This document shows positions 8,899 to 15,477 of a DNA stretch of 33,153 nt, piece after piece. Location: NCBI GenBank assembly GCA_002067235.1, contig MVQP01000025.1:1-33153 (forward strand), in the 5' to 3' direction. The number at the start of each line of letters is the position of its first letter. Positions within the stretch are counted from its first letter, which is position 1. The DNA comes from Syntrophorhabdus sp. PtaB.Bin047. Lineage in GTDB: Bacteria > Desulfobacterota > Syntrophorhabdia > Syntrophorhabdales > Syntrophorhabdaceae. Position numbers and translations under genes: made by a program. Below the pieces are notes generated by a model. That model worked only from the letters and a program-made list of their open reading frames with translations, made no database searches and was not told where the DNA came from.

Positions 8899-9504
8899 TT
8901 ACTGTACTTCGGGTTTCCTGGAAACCCCCACACGGGAGGGTCTAATGAGCCTGTCGTTGAGGAGATAACCCTTCTGGAACTCGGAAACCACCGTGTCGGG
9001 CTCCATGTCCTCATGTTCCTCCTGGTAGAACGCCTCGTGGAAGTTGGGGTCGAACTTCCGGCCCACCGCCTCGATGGACTTGACGCCGGCCTTCTCAAGG
9101 ACCTTCATGAATTCGTTGAGCGTTATCTTGACGCCTTCATGGATCCCCTTGTAATCTTCGCTGGATTCGGCATGCTTCAAGGCCAGCTCGAGATTATCGA
9201 TGACGGGGAGCAGTTCCCTGATAATGACCTCGTTCGCGTACTTCAGGAGGTCCTGTTTCTCTTTCGCCTTTATCTTCTTGAAGTTCTCGAAATCGGCCTG
9301 AAGATAAAGCAACCTCTCCTCGAGAGACTTTATCTTCCCTTCCTTTTCCTCCAGTTCCTTCTTCACTTCCGAAGGAAGGTCCTCCTTCTTCTTCTTTTTC
9401 CTGTGCTCCTCGTGCTTCTGCCCGCTCTCGGCCTTCTCTTCCTGTCTTTCCTCTTTCTCATCACTGAGCAGGTCTTTGTCTTTTTCGTTCATTGCCTTCC
9501 TCAC
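8899..9504 (-). CDS. grpE: Nucleotide exchange factor GrpE
   Basis: GrpE is the dimeric exchange factor that releases ADP from DnaK. The 201-residue product has a very charged, Lys/Glu-rich N-terminal region, a long coiled coil (about residues 45-110) with LQADFENFKKIKAKEKQDLLKYANE, and the C-terminal beta domain with GVKSIEAVGRKFDPNFHEA and VVSEFQKGYLLNDRLIRPSRVGVS. The upstream GTG at 9504 overlaps the hrcA stop by 4 bp; an ATG at 9492 (MNEKDKDLL) is the alternative start. Confidence 0.95.
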   Translation of the reverse strand: MRKAMNEKDKDLLSDEKEERQEEKAESGQKHEEHRKKKKKEDLPSEVKKELEEKEGKIKSLEERLLYLQADFENFKKIKAKEKQDLLKYANEVIIRELLPVIDNLELALKHAESSEDYKGIHEGVKITLNEFMKVLEKAGVKSIEAVGRKFDPNFHEAFYQEEHEDMEPDTVVSEFQKGYLLNDRLIRPSRVGVSRKPEVQ

Positions 9505-10544
9505 ATCGATTTGAAAAGATCTGTCACCGCCCGGGCAGTGTAATCAACTATGGGAATAAGACGGGAATAGTTCATCCTCATCGGGCCGATTATCCCGAGC
9601 AGGCCATAGCTGTCCTCGCCTATCCGGTAGGCCGAGGTGATGATGCTCATCCCTTCCATCCCCTTCATGTCGCTCTCGCTTCCAAGGATCACATTGATGC
9701 CCTCCTCACTGAGGTACCGGTCGAGGAGCTGGATCAATCTCTCCTTGTTCTCAAGGGCACGGAAGAGGTCTTTGAGCCTCTCCACATCGGAAAACTCGGG
9801 GATACCGATCATCTTCGATGCCCCTTCTATATAGATCTCCCTTTTCTCCTCCACGCCGACAAGAATATCCACGGCGTCCTGTATCTTCCGATAGAGCCTC
9901 TGGAAATCCTCCCTGTCCCTGCGCATGTCCCTGATGATGTTCTCTTTGAGAGCGTAGAAAGGCATGCCCGAAAAACGCTTGTTCATGTACCCTTTCATCT
10001 CATCAAGCACGTCCTGCTCCATGTCCTCGCCCGTATCGACGAACCTCCTGTGCACCATTCCCGATGTCGTCACGAAGACGATGAGGATCGTGTTGCGCGA
10101 AAGCCTGACGAACTCCACCTCCTTGAAAAGCATGGTGTCCACTTTGGGTTCGACCACGATGCTCGGGCAGCGGGAAATGGCGGCAAGAACGCGGGACGCG
10201 TCGACCATCACCTCTTCGGTGTAAGCGTAGCGCAGCCGGGAGAGGCTTTCGAGGGCCTTGAGTTCCTTCTTGCCGGGAGCCCCGGGAGCGGGCAGGCTGT
10301 TCACGTAATAGCGAAAGGCCCTGGGTGTAGGCACCCGCCCTGCCACGGCATGAGGCTTGTAGAGAAAACCCAGCTCCTCGAGGTCGCCCATGATGTTGCG
10401 GATCGTCGCCGAACTGACCTTCTTCTTCATGGCCCGGGAGATCGTGATGGAACCCACGGGCTCGGCGAAGATAATGTAATTCTCGACTATGAGCTCAAGA
10501 ACAGACCTCTCGCGGTCGTTTAGAATTTCCCGTAATCCTTTCAT
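9501..10544 (-). CDS. hrcA: Heat-inducible transcription repressor HrcA
   Basis: HrcA represses class I heat-shock genes by binding CIRCE inverted repeats. The 347-residue protein has the N-terminal winged helix (LELIVENYIIFAEPVGS, then a helix-turn-helix with SSATIRNIMGDLEELGFLYKPH, residues about 45-66) and the C-terminal GAF-like sensing domain ending SYGLLGIIGPMRMNYSRLIPIVDYTARAVTDLF, a strong family signature. No CIRCE palindrome was found upstream of this operon or of htpG. No Shine-Dalgarno sequence precedes the ATG. Confidence 0.96.
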   Translation of the reverse strand: MKGLREILNDRERSVLELIVENYIIFAEPVGSITISRAMKKKVSSATIRNIMGDLEELGFLYKPHAVAGRVPTPRAFRYYVNSLPAPGAPGKKELKALESLSRLRYAYTEEVMVDASRVLAAISRCPSIVVEPKVDTMLFKEVEFVRLSRNTILIVFVTTSGMVHRRFVDTGEDMEQDVLDEMKGYMNKRFSGMPFYALKENIIRDMRRDREDFQRLYRKIQDAVDILVGVEEKREIYIEGASKMIGIPEFSDVERLKDLFRALENKERLIQLLDRYLSEEGINVILGSESDMKGMEGMSIITSAYRIGEDSYGLLGIIGPMRMNYSRLIPIVDYTARAVTDLFKSM

Positions 10545-10555
10545 TCTGATACAAT

Positions 10556-10584
10556 AAGTTAATTATCCCGCCTGTCTTTGTCAA
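10556..10584 (-). promoter_or_regulatory. Putative promoter of hrcA-grpE-dnaJ
   Basis: TTGACA (10584-10579), a 17-nt spacer and a weak -10 TAACTT (10561-10556) lie 11 nt before the hrcA ATG. The -35 is perfect, the -10 only 3/6. If used, the leader would be only a few nt. Confidence 0.35.
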
Positions 10585-10595
10585 GAAAATGGCGC

Positions 10596-10658
10596 GGGCC
10601 CTCGATGGCCCCCATTCCGGCGGGCGTATCGCAAGACACATGTGCCCTCGACGGGCAC
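10596..10658 (+). promoter_or_regulatory. Two small hairpins in the leader of the cytochrome c gene
   Basis: GGGCC/GGCCC (10596-10600 with 10607-10611, 6-nt loop) and GTGCCC/GGGCAC (10642-10647 with 10653-10658, 5-nt loop) are perfect short stems. The second lies just before the GGGGG Shine-Dalgarno sequence of the 10674 gene and could affect ribosome access. Neither has a U-tract. Confidence 0.3.
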
Positions 10659-10673
10659 GGGAAGGGGGACAGC

Positions 10674-11399
10674 ATGACCATCCTTACCCTCAAGTTATTG
10701 ATATCCGTCCTGTTCTTCGCTTCCACGCTTGTCGCCGTTTTCACCATGTTCGAGGTGCTCGGGCGCAAGGAAAAACGGTTCGACACGGAAAGGCTCACCC
10801 GTGTCCACCGCGTGAACGGCATCCTGTTCTTCTTCATCTTCCTCGCCCTTGCCCTGATGGGGATGGCTTACATAGCCTTTACGAAGGAGGAACTGTCACC
10901 GAGGGCCGCATTTCACGTCATGCTGGCCCACGGTGTCCTGTTCCTTCTTATCTTCAAGCTCGCCACTATCAAGGCCTACAGGCAGTTCTACTCCAGGGTG
11001 CCCACGCTGGGCGTGCTCATCGCCTTCCTGGCCCTCGGCACCGTGGCATCCTCAGCCGGTTATTACGCCCTGACCATGATTCCCCTCTCCCGGGTCCCCG
11101 CGCAAACTGCAGCCATCCGTGAAAAGGGAGACGGACCGCAGTTGCCAAACGCCCTGAAAGGGCAAGAGCTGTTCCAGGCACAGTGCTCCCGGTGCCACGA
11201 TGCCGCGAGCGACACGGCTCCGGGAAACCTGGGGATGAAGGGCATACTCAAGGGACCCGCTCTTCCCGTGACAGGGCGTCCCGCGACGGCGGAGAATATC
11301 GTCCTCCAATTGAGAACACCCTACAAGGGGATGCCGTCCTTTCCCCATCTTACCGAGGCCGAGGTGAACGATCTCATTACGTATATGAAGGGGTTGTAG
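10674..11399 (+). CDS. Membrane-anchored c-type cytochrome with four-helix N-terminal domain
   Basis: The 241-residue protein has four predicted membrane helices (about residues 3-27, 45-67, 78-100 and 107-130), then a periplasmic cytochrome c domain with one heme site CSRCH and a late YKGMPSF, whose methionine is the likely sixth ligand. The membrane part has several histidines (HRVNG; HVMLAH) that could bind heme b, which would make it a quinol-linked electron carrier, but that is inference. I do not recognise a precise family for the membrane half. The start at 10674 follows GGAAGGGGGAC; the upstream in-frame extension has no support. Probably monocistronic, divergent from hrcA. Confidence 0.8.
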   Translation: MTILTLKLLISVLFFASTLVAVFTMFEVLGRKEKRFDTERLTRVHRVNGILFFFIFLALALMGMAYIAFTKEELSPRAAFHVMLAHGVLFLLIFKLATIKAYRQFYSRVPTLGVLIAFLALGTVASSAGYYALTMIPLSRVPAQTAAIREKGDGPQLPNALKGQELFQAQCSRCHDAASDTAPGNLGMKGILKGPALPVTGRPATAENIVLQLRTPYKGMPSFPHLTEAEVNDLITYMKGL

Positions 11400-11402
11400 G
11401 AA

Positions 11403-11568
11403 AATGACCAATGACCAAATTCCAATGACCAGAAAAACAGATAATAACCAATAACCAAACAACAAACGATACAGACGATCTGCTGTGCCCTTTCCTTTGT
11501 TCAATTGGTTATTGGTAAATTGGTCATTATCTTTTTCATTGGTCATTGGAATTTGGTCATTGGTTATT
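11403..11568. repeat. Inverted heptamer-repeat locus C (GGTCATT/GGTTATT units)
   Basis: The left arm, 11403-11456, is units ending in CC: AATGACC three times, AAATTCC once and AATAACC twice, broken by a 12-nt insert. The right arm, 11507-11568, has the reverse-complement words GGTTATT, GGTAAATT, GGTCATT, an ATCTTTTTC-like insert, GGTCATT, GGAATTT, GGTCATT and GGTTATT. Unit order and the non-repeat insert are kept in both arms, so the whole block is an inverted pair around a 50-nt loop. It starts 4 bp after the cytochrome c stop. Nothing else is visible in 11400-11661. Confidence 0.88.
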
Positions 11569-11661
11569 TTGGTTCCCTGGCTTGCTCCGGAGAGTCAACA
11601 TGACCGTTGCTGCGGATCTGTTTTGGCCAGGTGTGGGGAGTTGGTTGCCGGTGATCGTCTT

Positions 11662-11979
11662 CTAGACCGTCACTTCAAAGGTGCCGGAGCGACAGGCACG
11701 GCGGGAGCTCGCCTCTGCGTATCTCCTCATCGCCATGGTGCTCACATTGACATCGCAGGGGCCGACATTCACCGTGTAACGGATAACACCGCTCTCAACG
11801 GCAGAGCCGGGTCCCTTCACCATGAGCGCCTGGTCCTGTCCTTCCCTTCTTTCTTCAATTGCCTGCCGGCTGACGGGCAGTTGCTCACGCCGCGGGCCCT
11901 CACCTCTTTGCACCTCCCGGATGGTCTGTGCAAGCGTGTTTGTTCTCATGCCCTGAGCTGTTATAAGAGAAGTATTCAT
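11662..11979 (-). CDS. Hypothetical protein, 105 aa
   Basis: I do not recognise this product. It has no signal peptide or membrane helix and is Arg/Glu rich in the middle (REVQRGEGPRREQLPVSRQAIEERREGQDQ). It ends in a segment with two cysteines. Support for a real gene is an extended -10 just upstream, a gap that otherwise has no gene, and no overlap with any better candidate. There is no Shine-Dalgarno sequence before the ATG. It would converge on the cytochrome c gene with repeat locus C between the two. It could still be a chance reading frame. Confidence 0.4.
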   Translation of the reverse strand: MNTSLITAQGMRTNTLAQTIREVQRGEGPRREQLPVSRQAIEERREGQDQALMVKGPGSAVESGVIRYTVNVGPCDVNVSTMAMRRYAEASSRRACRSGTFEVTV

Positions 11980-11993
11980 TTGCGTGTGCTGCT

Positions 11994-12002
11994 ATCATAC
12001 CA
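11994..12002 (-). promoter_or_regulatory. Extended -10 upstream of the 11662-11979 gene
   Basis: TGGTATGAT on the minus strand (TATGAT at 11999-11994) lies 14 nt before the ATG at 11979. The -35 region is poor. Confidence 0.35.
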
Positions 12003-12079
12003 CTTTTTTCGCTTATCCACGAGGAAAAAAAATCAAAGCACCGGCATAATGGCCTCTCTAGCCGCGTCCGGTCTTCTTC

Positions 12080-12108
12080 TTGACTTTCCCTGCCTCATGC
12101 AGTATTGA
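12080..12108 (+). promoter_or_regulatory. Putative promoter of nudC
   Basis: TTGACT (12080-12085), a 17-nt spacer and TATTGA (12103-12108) lie about 35 nt before the nudC ATG, with an AAAGGAGG ribosome-binding sequence between them. Confidence 0.45.
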
Positions 12109-12143
12109 ATCATACACCGTTGAAAGGAGGAAATGAACCGTCA

Positions 12144-12941
12144 ATGAACAACACTGTCGATGCAGGCCTTGTCTTCCTGCTCAACGGCCCGAAGTTGCTT
12201 GTCGACCTGTCATCGGGTGTGCCCGGGATACCCGACACGTCCGTCGCGGAGCTACTCGGGCTGTCCCTTGCGGACGGCTATCGACTCGGCTCCATCGATG
12301 GCGCCGACTGCCATGCGCTGACCGTTGCCGGCGAGAGCGAGCCTCCCCCGGGCATGGCTTACCTGGGCCTCAGGAAGCTCTTCGGAACCCTCAACGACAC
12401 CCGGTATGAGATGGCCGTCAGGGCCCTCGCCATCCTCAACTGGGACAGGACCTGCCGCTTCTGCAGCGCCTGCGGGGCCCCGCTTGGACGACATGAGACC
12501 ATCCTCGCCAAGGTGTGCGAGGCCTGCGGCTTCACGATGTTCCCGCGGATATCCCCGGCGGTGATCGTCCTCGTGGAAAGGCAGGAGAAGGTCCTCCTCG
12601 CCAGAGCGAGCAGATTTGCCGAGAACCTCTACAGCGTTCTCGCGGGCTTCGTGGAGCCCGGCGAGACGCTGGAAGAGACGGTGCTCAGGGAAGTCCGGGA
12701 AGAGGTGGGCGTGGAGGTGAGCGACATCCGCTATTTCGGCAGCCAACCTTGGCCCTACCCCGATTCCCTCATGATAGGCTTCACGGCCTCCTGGGCGGCC
12801 GGGGAGATAGCCGCGGACAACGATGAGATAACCGACGCACGGTGGTTCACCGTGGACAACCTGCCGAAGATACCGGACAAGCTGAGCATCTCGCGATCGC
12901 TCATAGACTGGTTCATCGACAAACACAGGAAGGAAAGGTAG
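12144..12941 (+). CDS. nudC: NADH pyrophosphatase / RNA decapping hydrolase NudC
   Basis: NudC is a Nudix hydrolase that splits NADH to NMNH and AMP and removes NAD caps from RNA. The 265-residue product has the zinc ribbon (C107-x2-C110 and C125-x2-C128), the Nudix box at residues 168-190 (GFVEPGE, then REVREEVG) and the NudC-specific SQPWPYPDS at about 200-208, all diagnostic. The N-terminal domain is divergent. The chosen ATG lies 13 nt after AAGGAGG, a long gap. A closer out-of-frame ATG at 12133 opens a 4-codon ORF ending at 12147, overlapping the nudC start. Confidence 0.95.
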   Translation: MNNTVDAGLVFLLNGPKLLVDLSSGVPGIPDTSVAELLGLSLADGYRLGSIDGADCHALTVAGESEPPPGMAYLGLRKLFGTLNDTRYEMAVRALAILNWDRTCRFCSACGAPLGRHETILAKVCEACGFTMFPRISPAVIVLVERQEKVLLARASRFAENLYSVLAGFVEPGETLEETVLREVREEVGVEVSDIRYFGSQPWPYPDSLMIGFTASWAAGEIAADNDEITDARWFTVDNLPKIPDKLSISRSLIDWFIDKHRKER

Positions 12942-12942
12942 A

Positions 12943-13908
12943 ATGCGGGCGATAGTCTTCGATGGGCGCCTGAAGCTGACCGGCGACAGGCAGAAGCCGG
13001 TTCCCGCACGCGGTGAGGCCCTGATCAGGGTCGCCATGGCGGGCATCTGTAATACGGACATTGAGATAACGAGGGGGTACCTCGGGTTTCGCGGGACCAT
13101 CGGCCACGAGTTCACCGGCATCGTCGAGAAACAGGGCGGCAGGTCGGGAAGGCTCGTCGGAAAACGTGTCGTCGGCGAGATAAATTGCGGCTGCGGCGTG
13201 TGCGGCCTTTGCCTCGGAGGTCTTGAAAAACACTGCCCCGACAGGACGACCATCGGCATACTGGGGAGGGAGGGAGCGTTCGCCGAATACATGACCCTTC
13301 CCGTAAGAAACCTTCATGAGATACCCGACGGACTGAGCGACGAGGAAGCGGTCTTCACCGAACCGCTGGCGGCGGCCCTCGAAATACTCGAGCAGGTACG
13401 GATAGGGCCCTCCGACACGGTGCTCATCCTCGGCGACGGAAAACTGGGTATCCTCTGCGCCCTCGTTCTCAAACTCACGGGGGCCCGACTGACCCTGGCG
13501 GGAAAGCACCCCGCAAAGCTCGGGATCGCCCGGGATCAGGGCGTCCCGGTAATACTGGCAAAGGACCTGCCACCCGGCGGCAAGTTTGACGTCGTCGTTG
13601 AGGCGACGGGCAGCGCCGAGGCCTTCGAGACCGCCATGAAGCTCACCGGGCCGAGAGGGATCATAGTCCTCAAGAGCACCGTGGCCCATGGGGCCCCCAT
13701 CAACCTTGCACCCCTTGTCATAGACGAGATAACCGTCGTCGGGTCCCGTTGCGGCCCTTTCAAGCCCGCCCTGAAGGCACTCGCCCGGGGCCTCGTCAAC
13801 GTCCGGCCCCTCATCTCGGCGGTGTTTCCTGCGGGAGAGGCGAAGAAGGCCTTTGCGGCGGCTCGAAGGCGCGACACCCTCAAGGTCCTCCTCGATTTCA
13901 GAAAATGA
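12943..13908 (+). CDS. Zinc-dependent medium-chain dehydrogenase (threonine/sorbitol dehydrogenase-like)
   Basis: The 321-residue oxidoreductase has catalytic-zinc residues C36 and GHE (H55, E56), structural-zinc cysteines within C82-C98 (pattern CGCGVCGLC then C) and a nucleotide-binding GDGKLG at 164-169. FTEPLAAALEIL, the alcohol dehydrogenase family block, is present. The product is shorter than typical members (about 340-350). The substrate cannot be told; polyol or threonine dehydrogenase-like activity is the nearest guess. It begins 1 bp after the nudC stop with GGAAAGG upstream, so the two are cotranscribed. Confidence 0.85.
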   Translation: MRAIVFDGRLKLTGDRQKPVPARGEALIRVAMAGICNTDIEITRGYLGFRGTIGHEFTGIVEKQGGRSGRLVGKRVVGEINCGCGVCGLCLGGLEKHCPDRTTIGILGREGAFAEYMTLPVRNLHEIPDGLSDEEAVFTEPLAAALEILEQVRIGPSDTVLILGDGKLGILCALVLKLTGARLTLAGKHPAKLGIARDQGVPVILAKDLPPGGKFDVVVEATGSAEAFETAMKLTGPRGIIVLKSTVAHGAPINLAPLVIDEITVVGSRCGPFKPALKALARGLVNVRPLISAVFPAGEAKKAFAAARRRDTLKVLLDFRK

Positions 13909-13937
13909 TAGGGCACCGACCCCCTCTTCCTTATGTG

Positions 13938-13966
13938 TTGCCTTGCACCGGTCCCGACGGTATAGT
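13938..13966 (+). promoter_or_regulatory. Putative promoter of the DUF2071 gene
   Basis: TTGCCT (13938-13943), a 17-nt spacer and TATAGT (13961-13966; 5/6) lie 9 nt before the ATG at 13976. No Shine-Dalgarno sequence is present, so the mRNA may be nearly leaderless. Confidence 0.5.
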
Positions 13967-13975
13967 TTCATTGTC

Positions 13976-14725
13976 ATGAGTGAAAGACGCGTTCCTTCCG
14001 TTGTGATGACCCTCAGAGACATGCTCTACGTTTCCTACCTGCTTCCCGCGGAACGGATAGCGCGCATGGTCCCCCGCGGTCTCGTGCCGGCCACCGCAGA
14101 CGGCAGGAACGGCTTCCTCTCTCTCGTCATCTTCAAGGGCAACACCAAAGAGGCTTTTCACATCCCCGCCCCGCCCATCCCCTTCGACCAGGTCAACATA
14201 AGGACCTATGTGGTCGACCCGCGGACGGGCGGAACGGCAGTCTATTTCATCCGGTGCGGTATCAGCGGCCGCTTCATCACCTTCATGTACCGAATGCTCT
14301 CGGGGATGCCCGTCGAGCACTGCACCTTCAAGATCACCGCGGATCCCGGCGACACGGGGAATTACGGCAACTATCGCGTTACGGGAGACTGGCACGGACC
14401 CTTCACGATCACGGCCTGCGAGACCGCCCCGGCGGTGACCGGCCTCGATCCCTTCCCGACCGTCGATGGGGCCCTCCTTTACCTTATGGACCCCGCTGTG
14501 GGTCTCTATCACGCATGGGGAAGCCTCCGGCGCCTCCGGATATTTCACGAACCCTTGAAACCACGGGTCTGCAGGGCTGCCGGGGTCAGTTTCCCCTGCC
14601 TCACGAACCTGGGGCTCCTCAACACCGAAGAGATTGGTGAACCTCACAATCTGCTCCTCGTCCCGTTCACCCCTTTCGAGATATTCCTGCCGCCGGGGAA
14701 GGAAAAGGGGTTTGGACATTTTTGA
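13976..14725 (+). CDS. DUF2071 / acetoacetate decarboxylase-like protein
   Basis: The 249-residue soluble protein resembles the DUF2071 (YqjF) family, which has the acetoacetate decarboxylase-like double-barrel fold. Visible features are the N-terminal LRDMLYVSYLLPAERIARMVP, a QVNIRTYV-like strand and a VYFIRC block. No catalytic lysine of true acetoacetate decarboxylases could be placed, and the function is unknown. The ATG at 13976 was chosen over an upstream in-frame ATG at 13853 that would overlap the dehydrogenase gene. The gap to the previous gene is 67 bp and carries its own promoter. Confidence 0.6.
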   Translation: MSERRVPSVVMTLRDMLYVSYLLPAERIARMVPRGLVPATADGRNGFLSLVIFKGNTKEAFHIPAPPIPFDQVNIRTYVVDPRTGGTAVYFIRCGISGRFITFMYRMLSGMPVEHCTFKITADPGDTGNYGNYRVTGDWHGPFTITACETAPAVTGLDPFPTVDGALLYLMDPAVGLYHAWGSLRRLRIFHEPLKPRVCRAAGVSFPCLTNLGLLNTEEIGEPHNLLLVPFTPFEIFLPPGKEKGFGHF

Positions 14726-14775
14726 TCTCGCGGCATATATTTGATGTACGAAAAGGATAGGTGAGGGAATACCGG

Positions 14776-15477
14776 ATGAGCATGACACCTTCGATAATAC
14801 GGACGTACGATCTGTGGAAGCAGTACGAGACGGAGGGTCATGACGGGATGGCCTTACGGGGTGTCGACCTTAGCATCGGGAAAGGCCAGATCGTGGCCCT
14901 CTTCGGGAAGAGCGGTTCCGGGAAGACAACACTCCTCAATCTGCTGGCGGGTCTTGACGAACCGACGCGGGGGCGTATCGAGATCGAGGGCGAGGACCTC
15001 GGGGCCCTGGGGGAGAGGGGCAGGACCCTGCTTCGCCGCCACAAACTGGGTTTCGTCTTTCAGTTCTTCAACCTCCTGCCGACACTCACGGCAGAGGAGA
15101 ATGTCCTTCTCTCCCTGGAACTCGCGGGCCGTCCCGACGAGCGGCTCGCCCGCGAATCTCTCGACCTCGTGGGTCTTGCCGGCAAGGAGATTCGCTTCCC
15201 TCACGAGCTCTCCGGCGGCGAGCAGCAGCGCGTGGCCATAGCCCGCGCCCTCGTCAAGAAGCCTCCCATCATCCTCGCCGACGAACCGACGGGGAACCTG
15301 GACTCCGCGACGGGTGCGCAGATACTCGCCCTTCTGACCGGCCGCTGCCGCGACGCCGGCACCACCCTTATCATGGTGAGTCACGCACTGAACACCTGCG
15401 AATACGCCGACAGGGTCCTCAGGATGACCGACGGCAGGTTATTCGAAGAGATCTCCTGCGAGGGTCTTGCCCCGTGA
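14776..15477 (+). CDS. ABC transporter ATP-binding protein (LolD/MacB type)
   Basis: This ATPase energises the FtsX-type permease encoded next to it. The 233-residue protein has Walker A GKSGSGKT, the Q-loop FQFFNLLPTLTAEENV, signature LSGGEQQR, Walker B ILADEPTGNLDS and the switch His in MVSHALN. FFNLLPTLTAEENV and DEPTGNLDS are typical of the LolD/MacB/FtsE group. ATG 14776 has GAGGGA 7 nt before it; a GTG at 14761 is the alternative. The stop overlaps the permease start by 4 bp (GTGA). Confidence 0.93.
   Translation: MSMTPSIIRTYDLWKQYETEGHDGMALRGVDLSIGKGQIVALFGKSGSGKTTLLNLLAGLDEPTRGRIEIEGEDLGALGERGRTLLRRHKLGFVFQFFNLLPTLTAEENVLLSLELAGRPDERLARESLDLVGLAGKEIRFPHELSGGEQQRVAIARALVKKPPIILADEPTGNLDSATGAQILALLTGRCRDAGTTLIMVSHALNTCEYADRVLRMTDGRLFEEISCEGLAP

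Noticed and set aside
10545..10680. CIRCE operator upstream of hrcA
   Set aside because: No TTAGCACTC/GAGTGCTAA inverted repeat is present, even in degenerate form that I could recognise.
5560..11568. Heptamer tracts as a CRISPR array
   Set aside because: Units are 7 nt, tandem without spacers and inverted; no Cas genes are nearby.
12252..14022. Long minus-strand ORFs antisense to nudC and the dehydrogenase gene
   Set aside because: Shadows of genes with clear catalytic motifs on the plus strand.
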